From Christensenella sp. UBA7703 (GTDB lineage: Bacteria > Bacillota > Clostridia > Christensenellales > CAG-138), in NCBI GenBank assembly GCA_002482505.1, contig DLGD01000037.1, forward strand, positions 62,001-126,000: a DNA stretch of 64,000 nt, written 5' to 3'. The position numbers were made by a program, and so were the translations under genes. The notes below the pieces were generated by a model. That model had not been told where the DNA came from, did not search any database, and saw only the letters and a list, made by a program, of their open reading frames with translations. This document shows positions 17,238 through 26,400 of the stretch, in pieces (position 1 is the stretch's first letter; each line of letters starts with the position of its first letter).

Positions 17238-17310
17238 AGATTTGTTGGTCATATCTGATCTCTTGCCAACCTGCAAATCACATCTCAAAAAAGGAAAGGA
17301 AATCGGAACC

Positions 17311-18345
17311 ATGAAAAAATTTATCACATTGATCCTTGTTGCCATGCTGGCACTCGGAATGGTTGCTTGCGCAACCGCAGCCCCCGCGGCGACTGAAGCC
17401 CCCGCTGCTGCCGCTGCTACGGAAGCTCCTGCCGCAGCCACGGAAGCCCCCGCTGCACCCGCGCTGATCAAAGTCGGCATCATCAACAACCCGCCGGCAG
17501 AATCCGGCTACCGCGCGGCAAACGTTGCGGACTTTGAGAAAGTCTTCACCGAAGCCAACGGCTATGCCGTCTCCACCTTCTACAGCCTGAAGAATGACGA
17601 GCAGCTCAACGCCGCCACGCAGTTCATCACCGATGGCGTGGACTACCTGCTGATCTCGGCCGCCGCAACCGACGGTTGGGATGCCGTTCTTGCCAGCGCA
17701 AAAGAAGCCGGCATCAAAGTGTTCCTCTTCGATCGTATGATCAACACGGACGAGAGCAACTATGAAGCAGCTGTTGTTTCCAACATGGCCAACGAAGGCG
17801 TAACAGCCGTCGATTGGCTCAAGGCCCAGAAGCTGGATTCCTATGACGTGATCCACATTCAGGGCGCCATGGGTTCCGACGCGCAGATCGGCCGCACCGC
17901 CGCTCTGGATGCGGAATTCGCAGCCGGCACCATGAAGAAGGTTGTGCAGCAGACCGCAACGTGGGATGAAGCAACCGCAAAGCAGATCGTTGAATCCGTC
18001 ATCAACTCCGGCGAAACATTCAACGTCATCTATGCTGAGAACGACGGTATGGCCAAGGGCGCAGTCGCGGCGCTGGACGAAGCGGGCATCACCCACGGCG
18101 TCGGCAAAGCGGTCATCGTCATGGGCTTTGACTGCAACAAATGGGCGCTTCGCGAACTGCTCGCCGGCAACTGGAACTATGACGGTCAGTGCAGCCCGTT
18201 CCAGGCGACTGTGATCGCAGACATGATCCAGAAGCTCCAAGCAGGCGAAACCCTCGCCGCGAAGAAGGTCATCTCCGAAGAGCGCGGCTTTGATGCCACG
18301 ACGATCACCCAGGCGGACATCGACACCTACGGCCTCGGCGATTAA
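17311..18345 (+). CDS. Sugar ABC transporter substrate-binding lipoprotein
   Basis: 344 residues from the ATG at 17311 with AAGGAAAGGA upstream; the frame to 17209 is not used. A signal peptide with lipobox-like MVAC (Cys about residue 20) is followed by an Ala/Pro/Thr/Glu linker made of TEAPAA repeats (about 22-50). The mature domain is a type I periplasmic binding protein similar to ribose, arabinose and galactofuranose (YtfQ) binding proteins. It is a paralogue of the sensor lipoprotein encoded just upstream. It is the first gene of the importer operon and is followed by a strong hairpin, as often seen when the binding protein is made in excess over the membrane subunits. Likely ligand: L-arabinose or a related furanose. 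Confidence 0.9.
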   Translation: MKKFITLILVAMLALGMVACATAAPAATEAPAAAAATEAPAAATEAPAAPALIKVGIINNPPAESGYRAANVADFEKVFTEANGYAVSTFYSLKNDEQLNAATQFITDGVDYLLISAAATDGWDAVLASAKEAGIKVFLFDRMINTDESNYEAAVVSNMANEGVTAVDWLKAQKLDSYDVIHIQGAMGSDAQIGRTAALDAEFAAGTMKKVVQQTATWDEATAKQIVESVINSGETFNVIYAENDGMAKGAVAALDEAGITHGVGKAVIVMGFDCNKWALRELLAGNWNYDGQCSPFQATVIADMIQKLQAGETLAAKKVISEERGFDATTITQADIDTYGLGD

Positions 18346-18390
18346 AAACCAGCTTAACATCATCCCTGACAAGGGAACTCAATCAGACTT

Positions 18391-18435
18391 GACGGTGACG
18401 AGTATGCGGACTTTTACGCATACTCGCACCGCCGT
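18391..18435 (+). other. Intercistronic hairpin after the binding-protein gene
   Basis: A perfect 10-base stem CGAGTATGCG (18399-18408) with CGCATACTCG (18417-18426), extended outward by GGTG/CACC-type pairing, and no T tract. It probably stabilises the binding-protein mRNA or lowers read-through to the ATPase gene. Confidence 0.6.
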
Positions 18436-18506
18436 TTAAAAGGCGCGTGATTTTGTTTTGAAAAAGCACCCGCCCAGATCTGTAAACGCACAAAGGATGG
18501 TAACCC

Positions 18507-20027
18507 ATGCCAAACGACATCGTTTTATCCATGCGTAACATCAACAAATCGTTTCCCGGCGTGCGCGCGCTGCACAACGTGGACTTCACGCTCAAAAGCG
18601 GAGAGATTCACGCTTTGATGGGCGAAAACGGCGCGGGGAAATCGACCCTCATCAAGGTGCTCACCGGCGTCCACCCGAAGGATTCCGGTCAGATTACGAT
18701 TGCCGGATGCGCCAAAGAGGTCAATATCAAGTCCCCGCAGGAAGCGCAAAACCTCGGTATCAGCACCGTTTATCAGGAAATTACACTCTGCCCGAACCTG
18801 ACCGTTGCGGAAAACATGTACATCGGGCGCGGCAACAATACCCTCGTCCACTGGGCAAAGATGCGTGAGAAAACGTCCGAACTTCTGGACAGGCTGAATA
18901 TCCCTGCGCGGGCGACGCAGCAGCTTGCAACCTGTTCCCTCGCCGTGCAGCAGATGGTTGCCATCGCGCGCGCGGTGGACATGGACTGCAAGGTGCTGAT
19001 TCTCGACGAGCCGACCTCCTCGCTCGACGAGCGCGAGGTAGAGAAGCTCTTTTCGCTGATGCGGGAGCTGAAATCCCGCGGGGTCGGCATCATCTTCATC
19101 ACACACTTTTTAGAGCAGGTCTATGAGGTTTGCGACCGGATCACCGTGCTCCGAAACGGCGAACTGATCGGCGCCTACGACGTAAAAGACCTGCCGCGTG
19201 TCCAGCTCATCTCCAAGATGATGGGCAAAGAGCTGGATGATATTACCGACCTAAAAAACAGCCGCGTTTCGCATGCGCGCACGGGCACAGTGCCCGTGTA
19301 TGAGGCGACGGGGCTTTCGAGTGCCGCGGGTACGCGTGCGTTTGATTTTAAAATCGATCAGGGTGAAGTCAACGGTTTTACCGGACTGCTTGGCTCCGGT
19401 CGCAGCGAGAGCGTGCGCGCCATCTTCGGCGCGGACAAGATCACGGGCGGCAAGATCCTTGTCAACGGAAAACCGGTGAAGATAGCAAAACCCAGAGACG
19501 CCATGAAGCGTGGCATCGGGTATCTGCCGGAGGATCGCAAGCAGGACGGCATTGTGGACGACCTCTCCGTGCGCGAAAACATCATCCTTGCGCTGCAGGT
19601 TATGCGCGGGTTCTTCCGCCCGTTTTCGAGAAGCGAAGCGGAGAAGTTTGCGGACGAATACATCAAGCTCCTCGGCATCAAGACCGCGTCGAGCGACACG
19701 CCGATCAAATCCCTCTCCGGCGGCAACCAGCAAAAGGCAATTCTGGCGCGCTGGCTGCTCACCAAGCCGCAATATCTGATTCTGGACGAGCCCACGCGCG
19801 GAATCGACGTCGGCACCAAGGTGGAGATTCAAAAACTGGTGCTCAAGCTTGCCGAAGAGGGCGTGAGCGTCACGTTCATCTCTTCCGAGATCGAAGAGAT
19901 GCTGCGCACTTGCTCGCGGCTGATCGTCATGCGGGATCGCAAGATCGTTGGCGAACTGACGCAGGACGACATGACGCAGGCAAAGATCATGCACACCATC
20001 GCGGGGGAGGCGGCACAAAATGGGTAA
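18507..20027 (+). CDS. Sugar ABC transporter ATP-binding protein (double ABC domain)
   Basis: 506 residues with two tandem nucleotide-binding domains, as in RbsA, MglA, AraG and YtfR. Domain 1 has Walker A GENGAGKST and Walker B VLILDEPTSSLD but a degenerate signature (CSLAVQQM). Domain 2 has a degenerate Walker A (LLGSGRSES) but a canonical signature LSGGNQQKA and YLILDEPTRGIDVG. This asymmetry is normal for the family. It energises import through the two permeases encoded next. Its stop overlaps the start of the first permease by 8 bases. Confidence 0.95.
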   Translation: MPNDIVLSMRNINKSFPGVRALHNVDFTLKSGEIHALMGENGAGKSTLIKVLTGVHPKDSGQITIAGCAKEVNIKSPQEAQNLGISTVYQEITLCPNLTVAENMYIGRGNNTLVHWAKMREKTSELLDRLNIPARATQQLATCSLAVQQMVAIARAVDMDCKVLILDEPTSSLDEREVEKLFSLMRELKSRGVGIIFITHFLEQVYEVCDRITVLRNGELIGAYDVKDLPRVQLISKMMGKELDDITDLKNSRVSHARTGTVPVYEATGLSSAAGTRAFDFKIDQGEVNGFTGLLGSGRSESVRAIFGADKITGGKILVNGKPVKIAKPRDAMKRGIGYLPEDRKQDGIVDDLSVRENIILALQVMRGFFRPFSRSEAEKFADEYIKLLGIKTASSDTPIKSLSGGNQQKAILARWLLTKPQYLILDEPTRGIDVGTKVEIQKLVLKLAEEGVSVTFISSEIEEMLRTCSRLIVMRDRKIVGELTQDDMTQAKIMHTIAGEAAQNG

Positions 20028-21093
20028 CAGATTTCAACGGTTTCGAAAATCGCAGCTGGTCATTCCGCTCTTTGCGCTGCTGCTGCTGGTCTTGTTCAAC
20101 GCGTTTCGCGACCCGAAGTTCTTCTCGTTTAACATCACCGTCAACAACGACGGAAACAGCGTGCTTTCCGGTAACATCATCAGCATTCTCAACAGCGCGT
20201 CCGAACTTGCGATTATTTCCATCGGTATGACGCTGGTCACCGCCTGCTCGCGCGGGCAGGATATCAGCGTTGGCGCGGTTGCGGCAATCGCGGGCAGCGT
20301 GTTTGTGCGCGTGCTCAAGGAACACACGATCAACTGGCCGATCATCCTGCTGGCATTTGTCTGCGCGTGCCTGGTCGCGGTGCTCTGCGGCGCGTTTAAC
20401 GGTACACTCGTCGCAGGATTCGGTATTCAGCCGATGATTGCAACGCTGATCTTGCTTACCGCGGGCAGGCCGATTGCCTACTGGATCAACGGCGGCGCAA
20501 CGCCGACCGTGGAAAGCCCGCTGCTTGGCAATATTGGCAGCTTCATTCCCGGGATACCGATTCCAACGCCGATTCTGATCGTGATTGTGTTTGCGATTCT
20601 CGTGTCGTTGGTATTACGGCTTACAAACCTCGGCCTGTATACGCAGGCGGTCGGCATCAACGAAAGATCCGCACGGCTCAACGGCATCAACGCCTTCGGT
20701 ATGAAGATTCTTTCGTTCATGATGCTCGGCATCTGTGTCTCCATCGCGGGATGCATCGGCGTGAGCCGCATGGGGCTCATCAACCACGAAACGCTGCTGT
20801 TGGATATCGAGATGGACGCGATTCTTGCGGTCGCCATCGGCGGCAACGCGCTCAGCGGCGGTAAATTCAGCATCACGGGTTCCGTTATCGGCGCCTATAT
20901 CATTCAAGCGCTGACCATCACGCTCTACGCCATGAAGGTGCCGTCCACGGCGGTCAAGGCGTATAAAGCGGTTGTTATCATCGCGATCGTCGTGCTTGGT
21001 TCTCCGGTTGTGCAGAGCTTTTTCCTGCGTTTACGCGACAGCATATTCCCCAAATCGGTCAAGGCGGAGGAGAAGCAAGCGTATGCAGAATAA
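20020..21093 (+). CDS. Sugar ABC transporter permease 1 (RbsC/YtfT-like)
   Basis: 357 residues with about 9-10 membrane helices, a BPD_transp_2 family permease. Typical motifs are GMTLVTACSRGQDISVGAV and the cytoplasmic coupling region GINERSARLNGIN, followed by AVAIGGNALSGGKFS. It overlaps the ATPase gene by 8 bases and the second permease by 11, so the three are translationally coupled. A system with two different permeases and a double ATPase matches YtfQRT-YjfF, the galactofuranose importer, more closely than one-permease AraFGH. Given the neighbours, L-arabinose or arabinofuranose is also plausible. Confidence 0.93.
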   Translation: MGNRFQRFRKSQLVIPLFALLLLVLFNAFRDPKFFSFNITVNNDGNSVLSGNIISILNSASELAIISIGMTLVTACSRGQDISVGAVAAIAGSVFVRVLKEHTINWPIILLAFVCACLVAVLCGAFNGTLVAGFGIQPMIATLILLTAGRPIAYWINGGATPTVESPLLGNIGSFIPGIPIPTPILIVIVFAILVSLVLRLTNLGLYTQAVGINERSARLNGINAFGMKILSFMMLGICVSIAGCIGVSRMGLINHETLLLDIEMDAILAVAIGGNALSGGKFSITGSVIGAYIIQALTITLYAMKVPSTAVKAYKAVVIIAIVVLGSPVVQSFFLRLRDSIFPKSVKAEEKQAYAE

Positions 21094-22144
21094 TCAGAAT
21101 CAGCCAACCGAATACCAGAGAGTTTCGCTGCGTGAACCGATCTCGAACACCAGCCTGTTGCTCATCATCACGGTTTGCACCTTTATCGGTATGTATGGCA
21201 CGGCAATGTCGGTTTGGGGCGGCGGGTTTCTCAATCCGCAGCAATTTCTGGATCTATTCAACAACAATTCGTTCCTCATCGTCGTCTCCTGCGGGCTGAC
21301 CATCGTGATGATTGCGGGCGGGATCGATATCTCCGTCGGCGGCATCACGGCGCTGGTCACGATGGCTTGCGTGGTCTATCTCGACGACAAAGGCGGCAGT
21401 GTCGCGGGTTCCATGGCGCTTGCGCTCGGCATCGGCACCGCGTTCGGCCTCGTGCAAGGGGTTCTGGTGTCCTATCTCGAGATTCAACCGTTTATCGTTT
21501 CGCTCGCCGGCATGTTTTTTGCAAGAGGGATGACGACCATCGTCAGTGTCGCGCCGCGTACAGCAGAGCATGAACTGTTTCTGACGTTTAAAGAGTTCCG
21601 CATCGTGATTCCCGGCATCGGCTCCTATGGCAAGACGGGCAACTTCATTCCCGCGCGCATTGAGCTTGGCGTGGTGATCGCCATTGCGGTTGTCATATTG
21701 GTGTTCTTTATGCTCAAATGGACGCGCTTTGGCAGAAACCTCTATGCCATCGGCGGCAACAGCCAGAGCGCGCGGATGCTCGGCATCAACGTCAAGCGCA
21801 CGCGGTTTTTTTCCTATCTGCTCTGCGGCGTGCTCAGCGGCATCGGCGGCTATGTCTATCTGCTGCACACGGGCGCGGGCAATGCAGGTAACGCAAGCGC
21901 GGCGGAGATGCAGGCAATCGCCTCCGCGATCATCGGCGGGACTCTGCTCACCGGCGGCGTTGGCAACGTGATCGGTACGCTCTTTGGTGTGCTTTCGCTC
22001 AAGACGATCAACAACATCGTCATCGCTTCCGGGTTAAGGGAACCATACTGGCAGAGCATTACGACGGGCTTGATGCTTTGCTTCTTCATCCTCCTGCAGA
22101 GCGTGATTCTCCGAATCCGCGAAGGCGGGCTCAAGCGGGACTAA
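21083..22144 (+). CDS. Sugar ABC transporter permease 2 (YjfF-like)
   Basis: 353 residues from the ATG at 21083, chosen because it overlaps the upstream permease by only 11 bases and has GGAGGAG upstream. About 9-10 membrane helices; CGLTIVMIAGGIDISVGGITAL and GGNSQSARMLGINVKRTRFFSY are the standard permease motifs. It is a paralogue of permease 1 and should form a heterodimeric channel with it. It is the last gene of the importer operon and is followed by a terminator. Confidence 0.93.
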   Translation: MQNNQNQPTEYQRVSLREPISNTSLLLIITVCTFIGMYGTAMSVWGGGFLNPQQFLDLFNNNSFLIVVSCGLTIVMIAGGIDISVGGITALVTMACVVYLDDKGGSVAGSMALALGIGTAFGLVQGVLVSYLEIQPFIVSLAGMFFARGMTTIVSVAPRTAEHELFLTFKEFRIVIPGIGSYGKTGNFIPARIELGVVIAIAVVILVFFMLKWTRFGRNLYAIGGNSQSARMLGINVKRTRFFSYLLCGVLSGIGGYVYLLHTGAGNAGNASAAEMQAIASAIIGGTLLTGGVGNVIGTLFGVLSLKTINNIVIASGLREPYWQSITTGLMLCFFILLQSVILRIREGGLKRD

Positions 22145-22161
22145 CAAAATATGCGTAGAAT

Positions 22162-22197
22162 GCGGCTTCTTCGGCACAATCGGAGAGCCGCTTTTTT
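22162..22197 (+). terminator. Terminator of the sugar importer operon
   Basis: GCGGCT (22162-22167) pairs with AGCCGC (22186-22191), followed by six T residues. The AT-rich 150 bases between it and carA must hold the carA promoter, but I could not pick a convincing pair of boxes. Confidence 0.75.
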
Positions 22198-22351
22198 GCG
22201 CGCATCATCAAAAAGCATAATTATAAAAATTCTTGGTATAAATATTATATTTAGCTTTCCTATTGGCGCTGTTTATGTTATATTTCTCGCTAAAGAAAAA
22301 GCAAACACGTGGATTGGAACAGCATAAACGGAAGAGAAAAGGAGGACGCGG

Positions 22352-23434
22352 ATGGAGCAGCCAAGATATCTGATCCTGGAAAACGGGCGGGTGTTTCGCG
22401 GGCGGGCGCTTGGTGCCACGGGCCAGGTGATCGCTGAAATTGTGTTTACGACCGCTATGACCGGATACCTCGAGACATTGACCGATCCGAGTTATTACGG
22501 CCAGATGGTGGTTCAAGCATTTCCGTTGATTGGAAATTATGGTGTCATTCCCGCTGATTTTGAGGCGGAAAACCCCGCATTAAAAGCGTATATCGTTCGT
22601 TCTTGGTGTCAAGTGCCTTCTAACTTTCGTAGTGAAGAAGACCTTGACACTTTTTTATTGTCCAAAGGAATCGTGGGGCTTTGGGACATCGACACCCGCG
22701 CACTGGTGAAGATTATCCGCGAATACGGCGTGATGAACGCGCTGATTACCGACGATCCCGCGCCGGATGACGCAACACTCGAACGCTTAAAAAACTACCG
22801 CCTTACGGACGCGGTGCGCGCGGTCAGCCGCACGCAGGCGCAGACGTTCCCCGCCGAGGCGGGCAGGCGGCACGTTGTCCTCTGGGACTTCGGCGCGAAG
22901 CGAAACATTGCAAACGAACTCGTTAAACGCGGCTGCGACGTCACGATTTTGCCTGCAAGCGCAACGGCGAGTGAGATTCTGGCGTTCTTACCCGATGGTC
23001 TCATGCTCTCCAACGGTCCGGGCGACCCCGCGGAGAACACGGGCATCATTGCGGAGCTCAAAACGCTCTGCGCGGCAAACATCCCGATCTTCGGCATCTG
23101 TTTGGGTCACCAGCTGCTCGCGCTGGCGCGCGGCGGGGAGACGATGAAGCTCAAATACGGCCACCGCGGCGCGAACCAGCCCGTGCAGGAAACCGCGAGC
23201 AAAAAGGTGTATATCACGAGCCAGAACCACGGCTACGCGGTGAAGACCGCGTGCCTGCCCGATCACGCGCGCGTGAGTTTTCAAAACCTCAACGACGGCA
23301 CCTGCGAGGGGATGGAGTATCTCGATATCCCGGCGTTTTCGGTGCAGTTTCATCCCGAGGCGTGCGCGGGCCCGCTGGACACGCGTTACCTCTTTGATCG
23401 ATTCATCGAACGGATGGACAGCGCGCGGGGCTAA
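22352..23434 (+). CDS. carA: Carbamoyl-phosphate synthase small (glutaminase) subunit
   Basis: 360 residues. The N-terminal CPSase small-chain domain has FTTAMTGYLETLTDPSYYGQ. A class I glutamine amidotransferase domain spans about 172-355, with nucleophile Cys250 in FGICLGHQ and the His-Glu pair in FHPEACAGP. It releases ammonia from glutamine and channels it to CarB. AAGGAGG precedes the ATG. It is followed after 47 bases by the CarB-DapF fusion. No PyrR-type attenuator, T-box or arginine gene is visible, so regulation and the choice between arginine and pyrimidine supply are unclear. Confidence 0.97.
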   Translation: MEQPRYLILENGRVFRGRALGATGQVIAEIVFTTAMTGYLETLTDPSYYGQMVVQAFPLIGNYGVIPADFEAENPALKAYIVRSWCQVPSNFRSEEDLDTFLLSKGIVGLWDIDTRALVKIIREYGVMNALITDDPAPDDATLERLKNYRLTDAVRAVSRTQAQTFPAEAGRRHVVLWDFGAKRNIANELVKRGCDVTILPASATASEILAFLPDGLMLSNGPGDPAENTGIIAELKTLCAANIPIFGICLGHQLLALARGGETMKLKYGHRGANQPVQETASKKVYITSQNHGYAVKTACLPDHARVSFQNLNDGTCEGMEYLDIPAFSVQFHPEACAGPLDTRYLFDRFIERMDSARG

Positions 23435-23481
23435 GGCAGACGGCAGGAAACCAAGGCCTTTTTCGACAAAAGGAGTTATTT

Positions 23482-26400
23482 ATGCCATTGGATCAAAACA
23501 TCAAACGCGTGATGGTGATCGGCTCCGGCCCAATCGTCATCGGCCAAGCGGCGGAGTTTGACTATGCGGGCACGCAGGCCTGCCGTGCGCTGCGCGAGGA
23601 GGGGATTGAGGTCATCCTCGTCAACTCCAACCCCGCGACGATCATGACCGACCGCGCGATGGCGGATCATATCTACATCGAACCGTTGACGCTGACTACG
23701 CTCAAGCGCATCATCGAAAAGGAACAGCCGGACAGCCTGCTCTCCACCCTCGGCGGGCAGACGGGGTTGACGCTCTCCATGCAACTCGCAAGAGACGGCT
23801 TTCTGGAGCAGCACGGCGTGCGCCTGCTCGGCGCAAACCCGGAGACCATCGCGAAGGCGGAGGATCGGCAGCTTTTCAAGGACGCGATGATCGAAATTGG
23901 TCAGCCGGTGATCCCCTCGCTGGTGGTGACGGAGCTGAACGATGCGCTGGGGTTTGCACAAGAGATCGGCTATCCGGTGATCGTCCGCCCGGCGTTCACG
24001 CTCGGCGGCAGCGGCGGAGGAATCGCGCAGACGCGGGAGGAGCTCGCCGAGATCGCGACCAACGGCATCCGCATGTCACCCATCCACCAGATTCTGGTAG
24101 AAAAATGTATCTCCGGCTGGAAAGAGATCGAGTTTGAAGGCATGCGCGACAAAAACGGAAACGTCATCACGATTTGCAGCATGGAAAACTTCGACCCCGT
24201 CGGCGTACATACGGGGGACAGCATCGTGATCGCGCCCGCCGTGACGCTGAGCGATCGCGAGTATCAAATGCTGCGCACCGCGACGCGAAACATCATCGAC
24301 ACCCTCGGCATTGAAGGCGGCTGCAACTGCCAGTTTGCACTGCATCCGACGAGCTTTGACTATGCGGTGATCGAGGTCAACCCGCGCGTTTCCCGTTCCT
24401 CCGCGCTGGCCTCCAAGGCGACAGGCTACCCAATTGCCAAGGTTGCAACCAAGATTGCAATCGGCTATACGCTCGACGAGATTCAAAACGCGGTGACGGG
24501 TAATACCTCCGCCTGCTTTGAGCCCGCGCTGGACTATGTCGCGGTTAAGCTGCCGAAGTGGCCGTTTGACAAGTTTGTCTACGGTCGTCGCACACTCGGC
24601 ACGCAGATGAAAGCCACGGGCGAGGTGATGGCGATCGGGCCGACGTTTGAGCAGGCGATCATGAAAGCGGTGCGCGGCGCGGAGATTTCGCAGGACAGCC
24701 TGAACACAAAAAAACTCGCGGATAAGAGCACGGAAAAAATTCGCGTGTTGCTGCACAACTGCGACGACGAGCGATTGTTTGTTGTATTTGAGTCTCTCAA
24801 GCGCGGCATCCCGATGGACGAGATCCACGCGATCACGATGATCGATATCTGGTTTCTCGCGAAGCTCAAGCATCTGGTCGAGTTTGAACATTCGCTCACT
24901 TCCGGCGGGTTGACGGAGGAAGCGTATCTGGAGGGGAAGAAGCTTGGCTATCCCGACCGCGTGCTCACGCGTATCAGCGGGCAGCCAATCAAGGAACACC
25001 TTTACGCGAGCTATCGAATGGTCGATACCTGCGCGGCGGAGTTTGAGGCACAAACGCCGTATTTCTACGCGGACTACGCCTGCGAAGAGAATGAAGCGCA
25101 GACGTTTCTGCAAAAACACGATACGGGCAAACCGCGCGTGATCGTGTTCGGTTCGGGGCCGATCCGCATTGGCCAAGGCATCGAGTTTGACTATGCCTCC
25201 GTGCACTGTGTCTGGGCGCTCAAACAGGCAGGCTATGAGGTGGTCATCGTCAACAACAACCCGGAGACGGTTTCAACCGACTTTGACACTGCGGATCGCC
25301 TCTACTTTGAGCCGCTGCTGCCGGAGGATGTGATGAACGTGATCCACACGGAGCAGCCATACGGCGTGGTCGTCGCCTTTGGCGGGCAGACCGCAATCAA
25401 ACTCACGCGGTTTCTGGCGGAGCAGGGGGTTCGCATCCTCGGCACCCCGGCGGACAGCATCGACGCGGCGGAGGATCGGGAGCGGTTTGATGCGCTGCTG
25501 GAGCAGCTCTGCATCAAGCGCCCGCTGGGCAAGACCGTCAAGACGGAGGAGCAGGCGCTTCTCGCGGCAAACACGCTAGGATACCCCGTGCTGATTCGAC
25601 CCAGCTACGTGCTCGGCGGGCAAAATATGATCATCGCGTTTTCGGACGACGATGTGCGCGAATACATGGGCATCATCCTGCAAAAAGGTATCGAAAATCC
25701 GATTTTGATCGACCAATACCTCATGGGCACCGAGATCGAGGTGGACGCCATCTGCGACGGCGAGGACATCCTGATCCCCGGCATCATGGAGCACATCGAG
25801 CGAGCGGGCGTGCACTCTGGCGATTCCATCGCGGTCTATCCCGCGTGGAACCTCACCGGGCCTCTCATCGAGCGCGTGGTGGATCATTCCCGCAGGTTGG
25901 CGCTGGCGCTGAGCACGCGGGGATTGATCAACATCCAGTACGTGATCTACGAAAATGAAGTCTTTGTCATCGAAGTCAACCCCCGCTCTTCGCGCACCGT
26001 GCCGTATATCAGCAAGGTGACGGGTGTGCCGATGGTAGACCTTGCCACGCGCGCGATGCTCGGCGACAAACTCGCCGACATGGGCTTTGGCACGGGGCTC
26101 TACAAAACGCCGCCCTATGTCGCGGTCAAGGTGCCGATCTTCTCGTTTGAGAAGCTGGCGGATGTCGACATTCTGCTCGATCCGGAGATGAAATCCACGG
26201 GTGAAGTGCTCGGCATCGGCAAAACACGCGAAGAGGCACTCTACAAAGGCCTCGTCGCCGCGGGGTATAACATGAAGCGGCGCGGCGGCTTACTCGTCAC
26301 CGTGCGGGACCAGGACAAGGCGGAGATGACCGACGCGGTGCGAAAGTTTGCCGACCTGGGATTTACGCTCTATGCGACAAAGGGTACGGCTGCGGTGCTG

